Notes under the pieces: generated by a model
What the model saw: the letters and a program-made list of their open reading frames with translations, nothing else
Database searches by the model: none
Told to the model about the DNA's origin: nothing
Shown: positions 13,201 through 24,525 of the stretch, piece by piece
Position numbering within the stretch: the stretch's first letter is position 1
Layout of the letters: the number at the start of each line of letters is the position of its first letter
From: Aspidiotus rigidus
Lineage: Eukaryota > Arthropoda > Insecta > Hemiptera > Diaspididae
Length of the DNA stretch: 64,000 nucleotides
NCBI GenBank assembly: GCA_035079385.1
Contig: JAVHKY010000034.1
Location: 5,828,001 to 5,892,000, forward strand
Direction of reading: 5' to 3'
Position numbers and translations under genes: made by a program

Positions 13201-15722
13201 ACTACTAATTCCATTTTCACGCAGGGACGCTGGTAATTTCGAACTACGCCACTTGCACCAATCTCCGTCAGATTGTAACACCGGATTTGAAATCAATACA
13301 CAGAGGTAAAACCAGTTCTCTGTGGCACATTGAAGTCGTTCCAAAAAATATAACTCAGATGCGACTGGGTGGATCGGTATTCGCTCAGGTTCACAAGTGC
13401 TTGGGGAAGGTAGCCGCGGACGTAGATTATCCGATTCAATTGAAAAATGCGTTCAACGCTATTCAAAAATTAATCAAAGGTGACAAAGAGTCGTCTTTCT
13501 CTAAATACTCATCAAGACTCGGAATTCTTATTATAATTCGATAATTGTATGTTTGTATATATAGAAGAGAAAATTCTTGCTGGACACGATGTGAGTGACG
13601 GTGGATTGATATCGTGTATCCTAGAAATGGCTTTTGCAGCCGGATGTGGAGTTTTTCTCCATTTAGAGGACGATTTGATACCGAAATTGTTTCATGAAGA
13701 ATGTGGTTGGGTAATCGAGGTAGCTAAAGACGATGAACAGCGAATGAAACAATGTCTCGATGAGTTCGAAATTAAATATACATATTTGGGATGTCCGCTT
13801 ACCGCCGGTTGGGAGACCGCTCGAGTAAGTTTTACTAGTGCTGCTCTATTAATTGAAAAAATATTATCAATTTATATCCTTCTTTTCGACACAGGTTATT
13901 ATATCGAATAATGGAATCGAGGTGGTCAATGAACCCTTGAATAATTTTGTCCGAGCGTGGGAAGAAACAAGCTACCAAATTGAGCGGCTTCAATGTAATC
14001 CGGATTGCGCTAAAGCTGAATTTGAGTGGATCGGGTGTAATAAACCCCCACCTTACGAATTCGAGGGACCACTACTGATACAGTCATATCCGAAGCAAAG
14101 AAGTAAAGCTTCGTTCAGCAACGACGTATTCTTCTTGAGGCCAATAGGTTAGTCAAGTATTCGTTCCACTTGCATTTCAGGGATTATTAAGGTCGCTGTG
14201 CTTCGCGAGGAAGGAATAAATGGCGATCGTGAAATGGTGGCAGCCCTTCATTTGGCTGGTTTTTTGGTCTTCGACGTTACAATGCAAGATCTACTGACTG
14301 GTACGACAAAATTGGACGATTTCCGAGGTTTAGTTTTTCCTGGTGGATTTAGCTTCGCTGGTAGGTGGTGGGTGTGTGTTTGATATTTAAACTTCGGCTA
14401 GATCATTAAGTCACCGCAATTCTCACTGTACAGATGTGTTCGGTGCTGCTAAAGGATGGGCATCTATCATTCGATCTAAATACGGTCATTTGAAGCATCA
14501 ATTCGATACGTTTTATCGTCGTCAAAATACATTTAGTTTGGGTGTCTGCAATGGTTGCCAACTGATGTGTCTTTTGGGATGGGTAGGAAAACCTGAAACC
14601 AAAGGTAAGACAGCAGAAGCTAGTATTAGTTTAGTAGCTGCCTTGTCTATAGGAGCAAATGAAATATTTGAGGGAAGTCTCAAATATACTCGTACAGTAA
14701 AACAAGCATTCTGATTTGTGTTCATTTTTGAGTTTTGACAGAAAAAATTAAACGAAAATATTGTACAGGCATTTTAGGTTACAAGATATCTACCTAAATA
14801 ACCAATTTTGATCAACTTTGTGACCCCCTACCACCATAGTTTTTTGTTTTGTTAGTTAGAGTAATATTTTGAACAACTATCCTAAGTTTCAAAATTTCAT
14901 AAATTTTTGAACAATATCAGTATTATTTTACCAAAAATGTCTGTACTACAAAAGTTTCTAAAAATATCTAATTAAATACAGATGGAAATCTCCAAACTAG
15001 CGTTGCCTTGTACGAGAACAAATCAGGACGATTTGAATCGCGATTTTCAACCGTCAAAATTGCCAAATCACCCTCAATTATGTTGAATGGTATGGAGGAA
15101 TCCTGTCTCGGAGTGTGGGTAGCTCATGGCGAAGGTTAGTAAATCACTAGTTTTATGATGCGGAAATCACCCCTGATACCATAGAGGAAATATTTTCTCT
15201 TCATTTCTTAGGTCAATTCGCCTATTCATGCTCAGAAGTAGAAAATTATATAAAGGATAACAATTTAATTGCCTTGAAGTATGTTGAGGGTTCCGCTGGT
15301 GCTCAAATGGCGACCGAGTCCTACCCAGCAAATCCAAATGGAAGTCCAGGTGAGGGTGTGAAATAATTTAATAATTTTTCAACTCATGAGCCCTTATTAG
15401 TTTTACAAATAATTTTCTTCGTATTCTGTGGATAAAATAAACGAAATCTTTTATACCTAGTTGAATTCGAAAAAGCTTCACAAGATTTTTTTTTCATTTT
15501 TTTGTAGGTGGCGTGGCTGGAATATGTTCATCAGATGGACGCCATTTAGCCATGATGCCACATCCAGAGCGCTGTATCAAATTTTGGCAATGGCCGTACA
15601 TTCCACCCTTATGGAAGATTCGTATTGAAAGGGAGGAAAAAGAGGCGATGCAATCGCTTCAGTTTAATTCACCTTGGCTAAAAATGTTTATTAATGCTTA
15701 TGATTGGTGTAAGTCGTGCTAA
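4006..15722 (+). CDS. PFAS: Phosphoribosylformylglycinamidine synthase (FGAM synthase), 23 exons
   Basis: ATP-dependent conversion of FGAR plus glutamine to FGAM, step four of de novo purine synthesis, cytosolic. My exon model: 4006-4286, 4360-4513, 4589-4754, 4825-4958, 5024-5136, 5739-5879, 5952-6064, 6137-6406, 6627-6700, 9974-10136, 10990-11222, 11305-11415, 12207-12467, 12785-12910, 12978-13158, 13225-13479, 13565-13824, 13895-14147, 14181-14360, 14434-14604, 14982-15134, 15212-15349, 15508-15722. This is 4146 nt, 1381 residues, close to the usual ~1340, and every junction keeps frame. Order is N-terminal FGAR domain, synthetase half with [15 protein letters not shown] (exon 4) and TAETHNFPT (exon 6), [14 protein letters not shown] (exon 8), second half with [10 protein letters not shown] and [10 protein letters not shown] (exon 15) and GHDVSDGG (exon 17), then a class I glutaminase. 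The glutaminase nucleophile lies in GVCNGCQL (exon 20) and the His/Glu pair in MPHPER (exon 23). The exon 3 donor (GTTGGT) is weak. Start is the first ATG of an exon aligning with the family N-terminus. Confidence 0.96.
5137..5738 (+). other. PFAS intron 5
   Basis: 602-nt intron, CT-rich in its first half. No repeat with clear ends and no open frame of note; it ends in a normal pyrimidine-rich acceptor just before exon 6. Confidence 0.6.
6975..7150. repeat. Short minisatellite in PFAS intron 9
   Basis: Imperfect tandem units of roughly 30-40 bp built around 'atctatgatctacaggaa' and 'atagtcca'. The small open frames on both strands here come from the repeat. Confidence 0.6.
7420..8490. repeat. 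Composite of dispersed repeat family R1 in PFAS intron 9
   Basis: Begins with CAGGGAACCTGTTTTAT at 7420. A second left-type end lies near 7965, and three right-type ends (CATAAAMCAGGTTCC) lie near 8226, 8340 and 8453. Between these are repeated 'ccgggcctgtgacgtcacaatcta' blocks about 110 bp apart. It looks like two or more nested or tandemly amplified copies. Noncoding. Confidence 0.65.
8903..9253. mobile_element. hAT-type MITE in PFAS intron 9 (first of two adjacent)
   Basis: The left end CAGCGGTTCTCAACC and right end GGTTGAGCACCGCTG are inverted repeats (the right with one mismatch). Flanks carry an exact 8-bp duplication TTATAGGC at 8895-8902 and 9254-9261. Length 351 bp, no transposase. 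'GGGCCGG'-type GC-rich sequence near the right end is common in such hAT derivatives. Confidence 0.88.
9267..9729. mobile_element. hAT-type MITE in PFAS intron 9 (second of two adjacent)
   Basis: The left end CAGTGCTTCTCAATC and right end GGTTGAGAAGCACTG are inverted repeats. An exact 8-bp duplication GGCTAACA lies at 9259-9266 and 9730-9737. Length 463 bp. Its left duplication overlaps the right duplication of the element at 8903-9253 by three bases. The small open frames inside it are not genes. Confidence 0.88.
10198..10440. repeat. Possible transposon remnant with T-tract in PFAS intron 10
   Basis: Contains 'gcagggctggatttgc' followed by 'gcctagagcggcaaa', a theme often seen at ends of degenerate hAT-like repeats, then a run of about 30 T at 10257-10287. 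No matching right end found, so the assignment is weak. Confidence 0.3.
10501..10807. repeat. Copy of dispersed repeat family R1 in PFAS intron 10
   Basis: Left end CAGGGAACCTGCTTTATGAG; the right end is a degraded version of CATAAAACAGGTTCCCTG ending in TTTCCTG. Inside are three copies of the 'aagtttcccctatcagatacagctt' unit and the 'ctggacagcgcctggtg' block that also occurs in the copy at 44069-44284. Confidence 0.65.
11630..12065. repeat. Two diverged copies of a ~100-bp repeat in PFAS intron 12
   Basis: The segments near 11640-11740 and 11965-12062 share 'ctctca-gtgaactcaatgatcttaacctga', 'gagcttgac-tac--agaggct' and 'tgacgtc' blocks in the same order. They are direct copies separated by about 220 bp of unrelated sequence. 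Confidence 0.45.
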
Positions 15723-15905
15723 TAATACATTCAAATTTTTTTATGATATAATCGATCAATATATTTTTTTGAGGAGTTGCTCTAGTTATGAGAACAATTC
15801 TTCTGTAACGGGAAAAACGTGAACAAAACGTAATAGGTAATGTTCGCTGATACCTGATAGGTAGATACAAGAGAGCCACAGCATCCTCAAAATTTTCTTT
15901 GTAAA

Positions 15906-15911
15906 AATAAA
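15906..15911 (+). promoter_or_regulatory. Candidate PFAS polyadenylation signal
   Basis: AATAAA 184 nt after the PFAS stop codon, the first canonical hexamer downstream. Confidence 0.5.
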
Positions 15912-16800
15912 TATCGCGAGTTGAAAATTACATTATCCCCCTGGCCGATAGTGCACCTACTCTTGCTCTCGAAAAAAGTTATATACCTTGTTTGAAATCT
16001 AAACCTTCGTCTGAAACTTCGAAAAAAAAAGTATATATATCCATCACCAACAACTTTTTCAAACTTTCATTTTTTCGAAAAAAAAAAAAAAAAATCGAAT
16101 ACAGTCTACATTAATTTATTCTTGAATTTTTGGCACCTTTACTCTACAGGTTAATTTTGTAGAACATCAAACGGTGAATAAGTAGGCACTAGTTGTTGAG
16201 AATACCTATACAAATGAAAGGAGCCGAAGTAGTTGATCGAAAAAAGAATAAAAACGTATAGATCGTACGAATATTCTTAGGAAAACCTCAGATTCATATG
16301 TGGAGAGTGAATTTCTGAATTTAAGGATGTAAATAATTATGCTTCAATGATCAAGTATCGAGCAGGACAATAATGAAGAATAATACATCAATTGAAAGTA
16401 TTTCGAATGAGAATAATTTTCGTTCATAAAACTCACGAACGACTGGTGCGGTAGAATACCAGTACTTGATTTTTATTTCATCCATTGCATCAGGTACCCT
16501 ATACTTTCATTTGCCCCGATCATTGATTGATGTTGAGACAATACTTTTGAATTCGATGATTGATAGATAAATTAATCATAGATACCTAATACCTATATCA
16601 ATGATCATTCGAATCGAAATCACGCCGATAACGAGGAGAATTGAATAATTCGATCAAGAATGATTATACTGATAATGAGGAGAGTAATATTATAACATCT
16701 TATAACATCGAGGAGGTATTTACTTCAATTTTCTAGAAAAAATAATGTGAAACACTTCACCAAAGTTTTTCGCTTCACCTAAAATCTGATATTATGAATT
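15912..16800. other. Intergenic, no gene seen
   Basis: AT-rich spacer between PFAS and the promoter-like region upstream of the CKAP5-like fragment. No repeat with ends and no coding exon found. Confidence 0.55.
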
Positions 16801-16829
16801 AATTTATGTTCTCAACATATTTGACACTA

Positions 16830-17270
16830 GCGCTGCAGAGTGACGTGTTCCATGAAACGTTAGAAATATAGATTTGTAACTTTTGGGCTGCAATTAGAAA
16901 CGGCAGAAAGGGTACTGTGTGATTAAACGCTTCGGCTAACGCTGTGTATTCTGCTGGTTTCCTTCCAGCCCGAAAGAAGCTACGAGATGTTTCTCTGCAG
17001 CGACTGCAGCGTTAGCCGCAGGCTGGACAACTCGGATATCCTATCAACATTCAAATTCAAAACAAACAGCTGTTGCACTGATACGAACGGTCCGACGACA
17101 AGAATTATTCGAAAAAGAAGGAAAAGAATGCGAAACGAAGATAACCGAGAGAATAACAATTAACAATATCATTTTGTTAATCTTACTGGTCAATTGGAAA
17201 TTTTAAACGAGAAATTTTGTTCGAGTGAATCGGAAAGGAACTGTAGATTATTTGAAATTCACAAATGGAA
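16830..17270 (+). promoter_or_regulatory. Promoter-like region and 5' UTR exon of CKAP5-like gene
   Basis: A locally GC- and CpG-richer stretch (about 16830-17110) precedes a probable untranslated exon ending AAATGGAA|GTAAGT at 17270/17271. The next acceptor (TTTTTGTAAG) leads directly to the ATG at 17587, so this is the likely transcription start region of the following gene. Confidence 0.4.
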
Positions 17271-17586
17271 GTAAGTTATCCCAGCTTTAACAAGATCCTT
17301 CGTACATTACTTGACAATTCGTTGGCAATTTATTTTATTACGTTGTCCGTGAAATTACCTTATTTGCTGAAAAAAAAAGATATACGATGCATATTGTCCG
17401 TTGTATTAGTCACGAATCAATAAGTCCTTGTTGTCAAATAATTCCTGCATTCTTCAATACGAATATCATTGAATACGTTTTATCTATCCCACCTAGTTTA
17501 TACATTACTCGTTTCAATGTTGTACTGACTTTTTCAAAATGAACTTTCAGATTGCACTGTGATCTTGTCTAATTTTTTGTAAGATA

Positions 17587-17829
17587 ATGGATGGAGGTAC
17601 AGACTTCATCAAATTACCTTTCGATGAAAGATGTACGCACAAAGTAAGTAATCTTCGTTCTGTTATCAAAAATTTATGACTCCAAGATTTCATTTACGTT
17701 GTTTTGATACAGCTATGGAAAGCTCGAGTTCACGATTATGAAGAAGCCACAAAACGTGATAAAACCATTAAAATCCGACTGGAGAATCAGCGAAGAGTTC
17801 GCTCACAAACATTTAAAACGGAAAGATGA
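17587..17829 (+). pseudogene. Truncated 5' end of XMAP215/CKAP5/minispindles-like microtubule polymerase gene
   Basis: Exon 17587-17643 encodes MDGGTDFIKLPFDERCTHK and is followed by GTAAGT. Exon two starts at 17713 after an AG with LWKARVHDYEEATK. This matches the very N-terminus of the XMAP215 family (K-L-P-x-(D/E)-(E/Q)-(R/K)-C-x-H-K-L-W-K-A-R-x3-Y-E-E-A), just before the first TOG domain. After YEEAT the frame diverges and stops at 17829. Another frame shows E-W-S-Q-I-V-R-K-F near 17860-17890, resembling the family's next segment, so small indels are likely. No TOG repeats follow, and an R1 repeat begins at 17948. Family members are ~2000 residues. I read it as a broken or partially duplicated copy. 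Confidence 0.6.
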
Positions 17830-17947
17830 ATTCAAAACTGGAAACTGGCGGCAAGGTACTCCTGGAATGGTCGCAAATCGTCCGAAAATTTCATCAGTTG
17901 GTTATGTAATGAGAAAAAATCGCTTCTCGTGGTGTTTCTCATTGATT

Positions 17948-18110
17948 ACTGGGAGTGAACCTGTTTTATGAGAGGAGAGATTTTGCGATAAGAATTCCGA
18001 CATCTACGATTAGGGTCGTTTTTCCATGTCTGCCTCCTGATATTTAGAGGTTGGTATTCGGTATTATTCTAAAATTTCCCTCCCCCCTTTGTCTTTATAG
18101 CTGGAAGGTC
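17948..18110. repeat. Left end of dispersed repeat family R1
   Basis: 'gtgaacctgttttatgag' matches the family end with one change. The right boundary is not clear. Confidence 0.45.
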
Positions 18111-18940
18111 ATTACCGGTAATTTTCTCAGATGACACTCTCTCAGATATACCTTCTCCTTTTCATCCTCTTCGGAAGCACAGTCTCTCATGTATGTGCTC
18201 GAAGCTCAATCTCAAGTCCCAAAAAGGCCTGAAGCAAACTTTTTGAAGTGCGCCAGAGAGTTTCCCACAATCTCCCGGATAGTACCCGCCACCCTCCGAA
18301 TCATACCAGTTTATATACTGCTCCGTATTGCATTTTTTCTCTTATTCATACCTCCTGATCCTCAGAAAATCATTTTCTTCTCGAGCTTCCTCTGCCTTCT
18401 CAAATAACTCAAAATCCATCGCTAATACTCTAAACGTTCTCCCGTCTACATACCATTACAAATCCACTTGACTTCAAATACTTCTCCCCGAGCTAATGAG
18501 CGCCTGTGTTGTGAAATAGCTTGTAAAAAAAAACAACCGACATTATTTTCGTCAATTCAAGTTCTATTTTTGATTTATCCAAAATGTTTCAGGTGATAAA
18601 CTTTCGGATCGAACGAAAATACAATGCTCGAGGTCGAGAATGGTACGGGTGGGAGCCTAGAGTCGGCCGCTCAACGTTACCTTTCAACAAAAATTAAAAA
18701 TAGAGCCTATTGGGATCAACATAAGAAGTCATGCTCCGCACCTTTTATGAATAGCGAACAGCCCTCAAAATGAATTTTTACATTACGGATCACTTCGCCA
18801 CCGCAAAAACATTTCGGGGTGAGTTGATTTTTCTCCAACAGTCGACCACGTATCAGATTTCTTCCTTACGGAATCACTTTGATCCATGAACTCCGATGAC
18901 CTATAATGTTAGTTTTATGGAATTTTATTTTGTGTTGATT
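18111..18940. other. No gene seen
   Basis: Pyrimidine-rich then AT-rich sequence; no supported exon. A possible acceptor near 18594 ('aaatgtttcag') is not followed by a recognisable coding exon. Confidence 0.45.
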
Positions 18941-18944
18941 GTTT

Positions 18945-19330
18945 ATCGCTTCTTCTGAAGAAACTTGCTTGTAAGATGGAGGAAGGGGACTTCGAAAGAT
19001 TCCGACTTTCGAGCTGTTCAGAAGAGGAGACGAGCAGATATGAATATGAGAGGAGGGAGAGAAGTGAAAAAAGAAACCTCCGACTTTTAGACTCTCTAAT
19101 ATGAAGAGAGAGATAGATATCAAGAGGAGATGGGAAGAAGACTCGGAAAAACTTTGATTTTTGGGTATTTATTCAAGGAGGAACACAGATATGAAGAGGA
19201 GAGGAGACGGAGAGAGAGGGGAATTGAAAAAACTTCAACTTTTGAGCTGTTCATAAGAGGAAAGTTACAGATATGTAGATTTGAGTAGAGGAGGAGAATT
19301 GAAAAAACTTTGATTTTCCAAGTGAATAAT
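18945..19330. repeat. Internal units of repeat family R1 without ends
   Basis: Four imperfect copies of 'cttggaaaaactttgacttttgagctgttcataagaggag', the internal unit of the R1 family. The bounding GGGAACC ends are absent. Open frames on the minus strand here follow the repeat. Confidence 0.5.
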
Positions 19331-19689
19331 ATAACGCAAATTTTATTGGCAATATCATTTATTGGATTCGACTTGGAATTTCTCAATTAATTCTATTGGC
19401 AATATCATTTATTGTTGGCTATGAATGATTATGAGTTTTTTATGATATCTGTGTCATATAATTATCAGAATATATCTCGTGATTATCTCCTTTATAATAT
19501 GTATTTATGTTGTTATTTAATATTTATTAATATCAACTACGATCCATTGTCCATAAATTTCTAGTTACTTCTTGTACATTTCTTTCTTAATGGATTTTCT
19601 TTTTTCAAAGATGAATTATTTAGGGAATCTTTGAGATCCAAATAGAAGACCTGCTAGCTGTGAAGTAGAAGCTAGAGATATTCATAAAT

Positions 19690-20568
19690 TCTGTGGAGAT
19701 CACTTGGAAAGACAGAAAGTGGACGATAGAAAAGTTTAATGAATGTTATACGGAAAAGTTGGAAAGAGTTGACAACTGGATCATTCCGGAATTCATTGGT
19801 AAATACTCAAAAATATTCGTTATTCATTTTCTTTTTCTCTGCATTATTGGGTGAATTTTGTGAATTACAGCTACACCTATCACTGGTTCATTCCTTGAGC
19901 CCGCTTATATCTCGTTTGCCTGATGGAAAGCCAAATGGCAGCTGGACGATCAAAGGTTTCATATTCGCTTCACGGAACAGTCTTCTAACATTTTATCCAG
20001 ACGTGGTATGAAGATGCTAGAATTCGAACGATTATTGACCGTTATAGAAGAATTTTAAAAATCGAACAATTGTTCTAGTCGGCCAGAAAACGAGAGGTGG
20101 AGAAGATTCGGGTCAGTTTTTAATCGAAAATCTATATCCACTCTCCTCTACATACTCAGGTTAGAATTGTTCAACGTTTCGCAGACGAGAGATACGATCA
20201 GCTACTTACAAGGTAGCCTTCTTAAAACTGCATCATTGTTGGAACGATCTAATCGAATATTTGGGATGCGAGAAAAGATGAGTGCTGCTGCCAATACGTC
20301 GCATGATACTTATTATCTCATATCGGAAATTCAAATGAACATGGCGACTACGCCTTTAAAACCGTGGAATCAAACTCGTCCTACATTGGAAGCCAGGGAG
20401 TCGGATGAGTCGGCTTCGATAACTTATTGGTCTCTTGTTTCATATTTATATACAGTTTATTGTATAGGCTACCAAACCGTGGAACAAATATATCACGATG
20501 ATGACCGAGTGTCTGGAGAATGTGTTCTTTGTTCGGTTCTAAACATCACTTCTTCATTGACAAATTGA
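19690..20568 (+). pseudogene. Unrecognised multi-exon coding remnant
   Basis: Three or four open pieces have splice-like borders. Plus-frame 19690-19800 reads ...ITWKDRKWTIEKF... to a GTAAAT donor; 19871-20004 is open after an AG; a 33-nt piece lies at 20079-20111 (SARKREVEKIR); and 20185-20568 is open (starting TRDTISYLQGS, containing LLERSNRIFGMREKM, ending at TGA). Phases do not join cleanly between the first and second pieces. The last 60 codons look like non-conserved read-through. The R-K-R-E-x2-K and heptad-like segment faintly resembles the SNARE helix region of Sec20/BNIP1 proteins, but there is no clear membrane anchor. I cannot assign it. Confidence 0.3.
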
Positions 20569-20599
20569 TTCCCAGAAACCAGTTTTTTTTGTAAAACTA

Positions 20600-21530
20600 T
20601 TTGTCAGTAAAGTCGTGTTTAGAGCTGTTCTGTCTCTAGTTTTAGTATACCACATTCGAATTTTCCTTTTAGTTTTTTTTGCATAGGTACTAGGCTGATT
20701 TTCAGTGAAGTAAACTTGGCACAGAAGTTATTTGGGCGAGAACATTGAAATTAGCTAGTATCTGTTTTTATTTTGAGTTAGGTATTCAGAGTAATTTCTA
20801 CACACTTGGGGAATTCAGTCTGAGGCTTGAGGCCGCATGAGTTTTATCGACTCTAAACCGTCTGGTGAGAAATTACGTGCCAAAATTGATCTGGGTCACA
20901 AATATGCTTCTATTAAGAAAATAGTTTGAAACAAATGAAATATGAAGAAAGAACTCAATCTGTTATTAGTTGTCATCCTCTTATCACGTAGCTATTCAAC
21001 AATCATTCCACGATGGCCTAATTGATATTGATAGCAGGTACCTACTATCATGATGTGGCAACATGATTGGTTTATATTTCTTGCGCATAACCCGTTACGA
21101 AGTTGAAATACCTACCGTATCTAACGAATGTTTTTCCGAAATATCCATCGTGGTGTTTCATTCGTTGCTTGTGGTCTTTCTACTCGGTGTATTAAATGAC
21201 TACGGGTGTAGAGTCACCCATGCAGTAATATGACTGAAGTTCATTTATACAAATCTGTCTAGCCTAGGTACTGGTGCCTACTTATGGTATTTAGTTCAAG
21301 AATTCGAAGATGATATCATGTTCTGCCGAGTGGAAGAATGCAAGTGAGTGATGATTCCTACCTACGTTCAGCCGAATAGAGGAAGTATGGTGAGCAATGT
21401 GAGAAATCTTGATCAATTTATGTGTGCGACAAGATAGAGTTGTACGTTTCTGTGTGTATGGGCTAAGCAACTGAAGTAATGAGAGGAACTCCCAAACGAC
21501 TTCTAAAGATCGTGTTCGTTTGTGCACGGT
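20600..21530. other. Intergenic, no gene seen
   Basis: AT-rich sequence with no open frame worth calling. Confidence 0.5.
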
Positions 21531-21790
21531 AGTACCTGCTTAGTTTACTGTATGTCAGAATGAGTGGCTCATAAGCTCAGTTCCGTTCGATGGCCGCCTC
21601 CATTCTTAGCAATTAAGTAGTATAATTGTAGTATACTGTATGTACATTAGGCTGAGTAGCTCAAGAGGTTCACTGTAAGTTTATAAGTTTAGTGTGCTAG
21701 ATATGTACGATAAGTTTGGCTGAGTCGTTAGAACTTAATTAGTATGAGTTTAGTTTACTGTATTTTGGGCTAACTTCCTATGAGCTTAGA
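21530..21790. repeat. Degenerate short tandem repeats
   Basis: Imperfect recurrences of 'ttagtttactgtatgt' and 'ggctgagtagctca' at irregular spacing of roughly 60-90 bp. Confidence 0.4.
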
Positions 21791-21829
21791 CATAGGCGTC
21801 CTCTGAAATTAGGATATGTATATCGAGAA

Positions 21830-22800
21830 ATGCGAATATCATACGAGTGGCAACAAGTTCTTACTGTAATGTACAATCGTGTGGCTGCCCGACTCGCAGG
21901 CAAAGTTGGTAGACCGCATTATAATAATATAGAAATCAAGTGAGAGGATGAATTCAATTAAAGACTTGTAGTGGTATGAACTCTTCCTCAGAAGGTATTA
22001 ATGTCTGTAACTTATAAATGAAGAGATTGTGACGAATCAGGGACGTCTGCTTATCTTTCATACGAATGACTACAAGCGCCTTCATCTTGTTTTCATTGAT
22101 GTGATTACCTAGAGTAAACATATGAAGATATTTATAGATTTTGACGCGAACTTTACCTGCGAGTTTTTTCGATTTCAAACGTGCTCGCAATCAGCTTATT
22201 ATTTTCATTTATTCTCAGCGACTTAGGCCTATTAGCTTATTTATTTGACCTTGTACTCTCGGTGCTGGAATATAAAATTGATTTTTATATAGCTATTTGT
22301 GTATAATGAAGCCTTGAAATTATCCCAACCTTTATTATTGTGTTCAAAGAATCAAGAAATTCCATTACTTTTAATAGTTGTTAGAGAATTATAATTGAAA
22401 TATGTAGACCGTTCACAAACCAGTTAGAATTCGAGTGGCTACCTATCTCTGCTGTATTAGACTCGGTTCGGACTCAAAATGTCTCAACCTAAAATCTGCC
22501 TTGGAATACATTAAAATTAATTTCCTAGCAGACTATAGGAGACACTCGGCACGGATGGTGGACGATGATAATTTTCAGATCGATTCGAAAGACTTTCGTC
22601 TTTCACCTACATTATATATGAGGAGGAAGACTCAGTAATTCCGTCATCGCGCTGTATCAGGAGAAGAACTGGAAGAAACTCACACCACTTTGCTTCATGT
22701 GTGCGAAGAGAAGGGAAGATGAAAAAGTTTTGACCTTCGAGATATATGTATATGAAGAAGGTGAGAGAGGAAAACCTTTCAGATTACAGATTGATTTCAT
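21830..22800. repeat. Dispersed repeat R2, uninterrupted copy
   Basis: About 970 bp that realigns in the same order with 27490-28028 plus 31661-32050. Shared blocks include 'cgactcgcaggcaaagttggtagaccgcatt', the 'actttacc-gcgagttttttcg' block, and near the right end 'tttcacct-cattatatatgagga-gaagactcag' with 'cacaccact'. The open frame at 22435-22638 lies wholly inside this repeat and is not conserved in frame, so I do not call it a gene. Confidence 0.65.
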
Positions 22801-22822
22801 TAACCACGTTTATTAAAAGGTT

Positions 22823-23060
22823 CAGGGAACCTATTTTACAAGGAACTTGTATTGTTTTTTGCACCAACTTCTGTTTTTTCTTTTGCACGGTTCAAAATCG
22901 AGTCGAATTTTCCAGGAGTCCCCTTCTCTCATGTACCTACCTCAAAAGTTTAAACGTTTCTCAGTCCTCTCCCACTATTTCTCTTTTCTCTTTTTTTCCT
23001 TTCTAGGAGTCTGTGGATACTCGTGGTCCATCTTTAGAAATTTTTTTTAGTCCCTGAAGT
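22823..23060. repeat. Copy of dispersed repeat family R1 (left end)
   Basis: Starts CAGGGAACCTATTTTACAAG and is followed by pyrimidine-rich internal units. The right end is not preserved. Confidence 0.45.
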
Positions 23061-23599
23061 GAGTCAAAGCCTATACCTTTGAAGAGGATGCCTTCAGAGA
23101 ACTTCCTCGTCTGAACTTTGTACTGTCATCAATCATCTCGACCGTATTCAATGACGTGAAAATTTGGAGTTCCGAATTTTCTCGAGGGGACTTGAGAGAA
23201 ACTTTTGAAAATGAGAGACTTGAAAAGTTGTCGGGCTTTGAACTTTTGCTCTGTAGAGGTGGAAAATTTTCCAACGATAAACTAAAAGCTGACTTATTGT
23301 GAATGTTTTTATCATTTTTTTTTTTGTTGGTAGAATTTCTTACAGCAAACCTGCTCTAAGGGTGGGGGAAAGTTATTTGTAAATAATATCACACGTTCAC
23401 TGGCATGTTTTGGTTTCAAGGAAAACGGAAGCTATTCGCTAAAATGTCCGAGAATCCTTCGATCTATTCTGAGAACTTCGAAATTCTCGGTGAATAATCT
23501 GTGTCTTTTCTATCAGGCGTCTTATGTCCTCTATGTATCATACCTGTCCCTCGATAAAAAGTTTCATGGAACCATCTCGACTAGTCAAGGCCGAGAGAT

Positions 23600-24525
23600 T
23601 TTAGAGCATTCAATTCCTCATTTACAATATATCCTCATTGTATTCTTATTGCCTCCCCTACAAGAACTCTCATCATTCCTCATCGTATACTCACGGAGGA
23701 CCCCCACTCCTCGCTGTGCCCTCATTGTATCCTCATTACGTACTCATGGAAGAACCTCCATTATGTCCTCTCTTTACCACCACCATACAGCCATAGAGGA
23801 ACCCTTATTATGCCCTCATTTTATCCTCATTATGTACTCATATGGTCTATCTGAAGTCATACTCCTTCACAGAACTGCTCAGATTTTTTAAGCAATTTGT
23901 GGAAATAAATTCTCTTGATTGCCGTGAAAACCATATGAAGTCGTGGGTTTTCTTAATCTTCTCATCAATGGGAACACTTTGAAGATAATAATGTGAGGAC
24001 ACGAAGAGGATATCAAAATTGTCTCATTATGTCCTCATAACCTCTTCACTAATGAAGACTTTTTGAGGATACTTGGAGAATACTATGAGGATACGAAGAT
24101 GATGTCAAAAGTGTCCTCACTATATCCTCATGATCTCCGCACTAATGAGGACACAAAAATAATGTCAAAATTGTTCCTCCTCATAAGGACACTGAAGGTA
24201 CAACGAGGATATGAAAATCATTTTCATTATATCCTTCTATTCTCACAACGAGAACACTATGAGGGTATCATCAAAATCGTTCTCATTAAGTCCTTACAAT
24301 CTCCTCACGAATGTGGACACTTTGAAGATACAATGAGGACACAAATATAATTTTAAGACTGTTCAACACTTTTTGAGGATACAATGGAGACACTTTGAGG
24401 CTATCAAAATCGTCCTCATGATTTTCTCACCAATGAGGACACAGAGGATACAATCGGGATACTTTCGAAGGTATCAAAATTGTCCTCATGATCTCCTCAT
24501 TAATGAGGACACTGAGGATACAAGG
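23600..24525. repeat. Degenerate TCCTCAT/ATGAGGA minisatellite with strand switch
   Basis: From about 23600 to 23860 the sequence is rich in 'atcctcattatgtcctcat' units. From about 23940 to 24525 the complementary orientation ('gaggacactgaggatac') dominates. The same repeat resumes after the foldback element (25640-25670 and 25935-26010). Open frames across it are repeat artefacts. Confidence 0.6.

Noticed and set aside
22435..22638. 67-codon open frame as a small gene
   Set aside because: It lies inside the R2 dispersed repeat; the copy at 31700-31900 does not preserve the frame.
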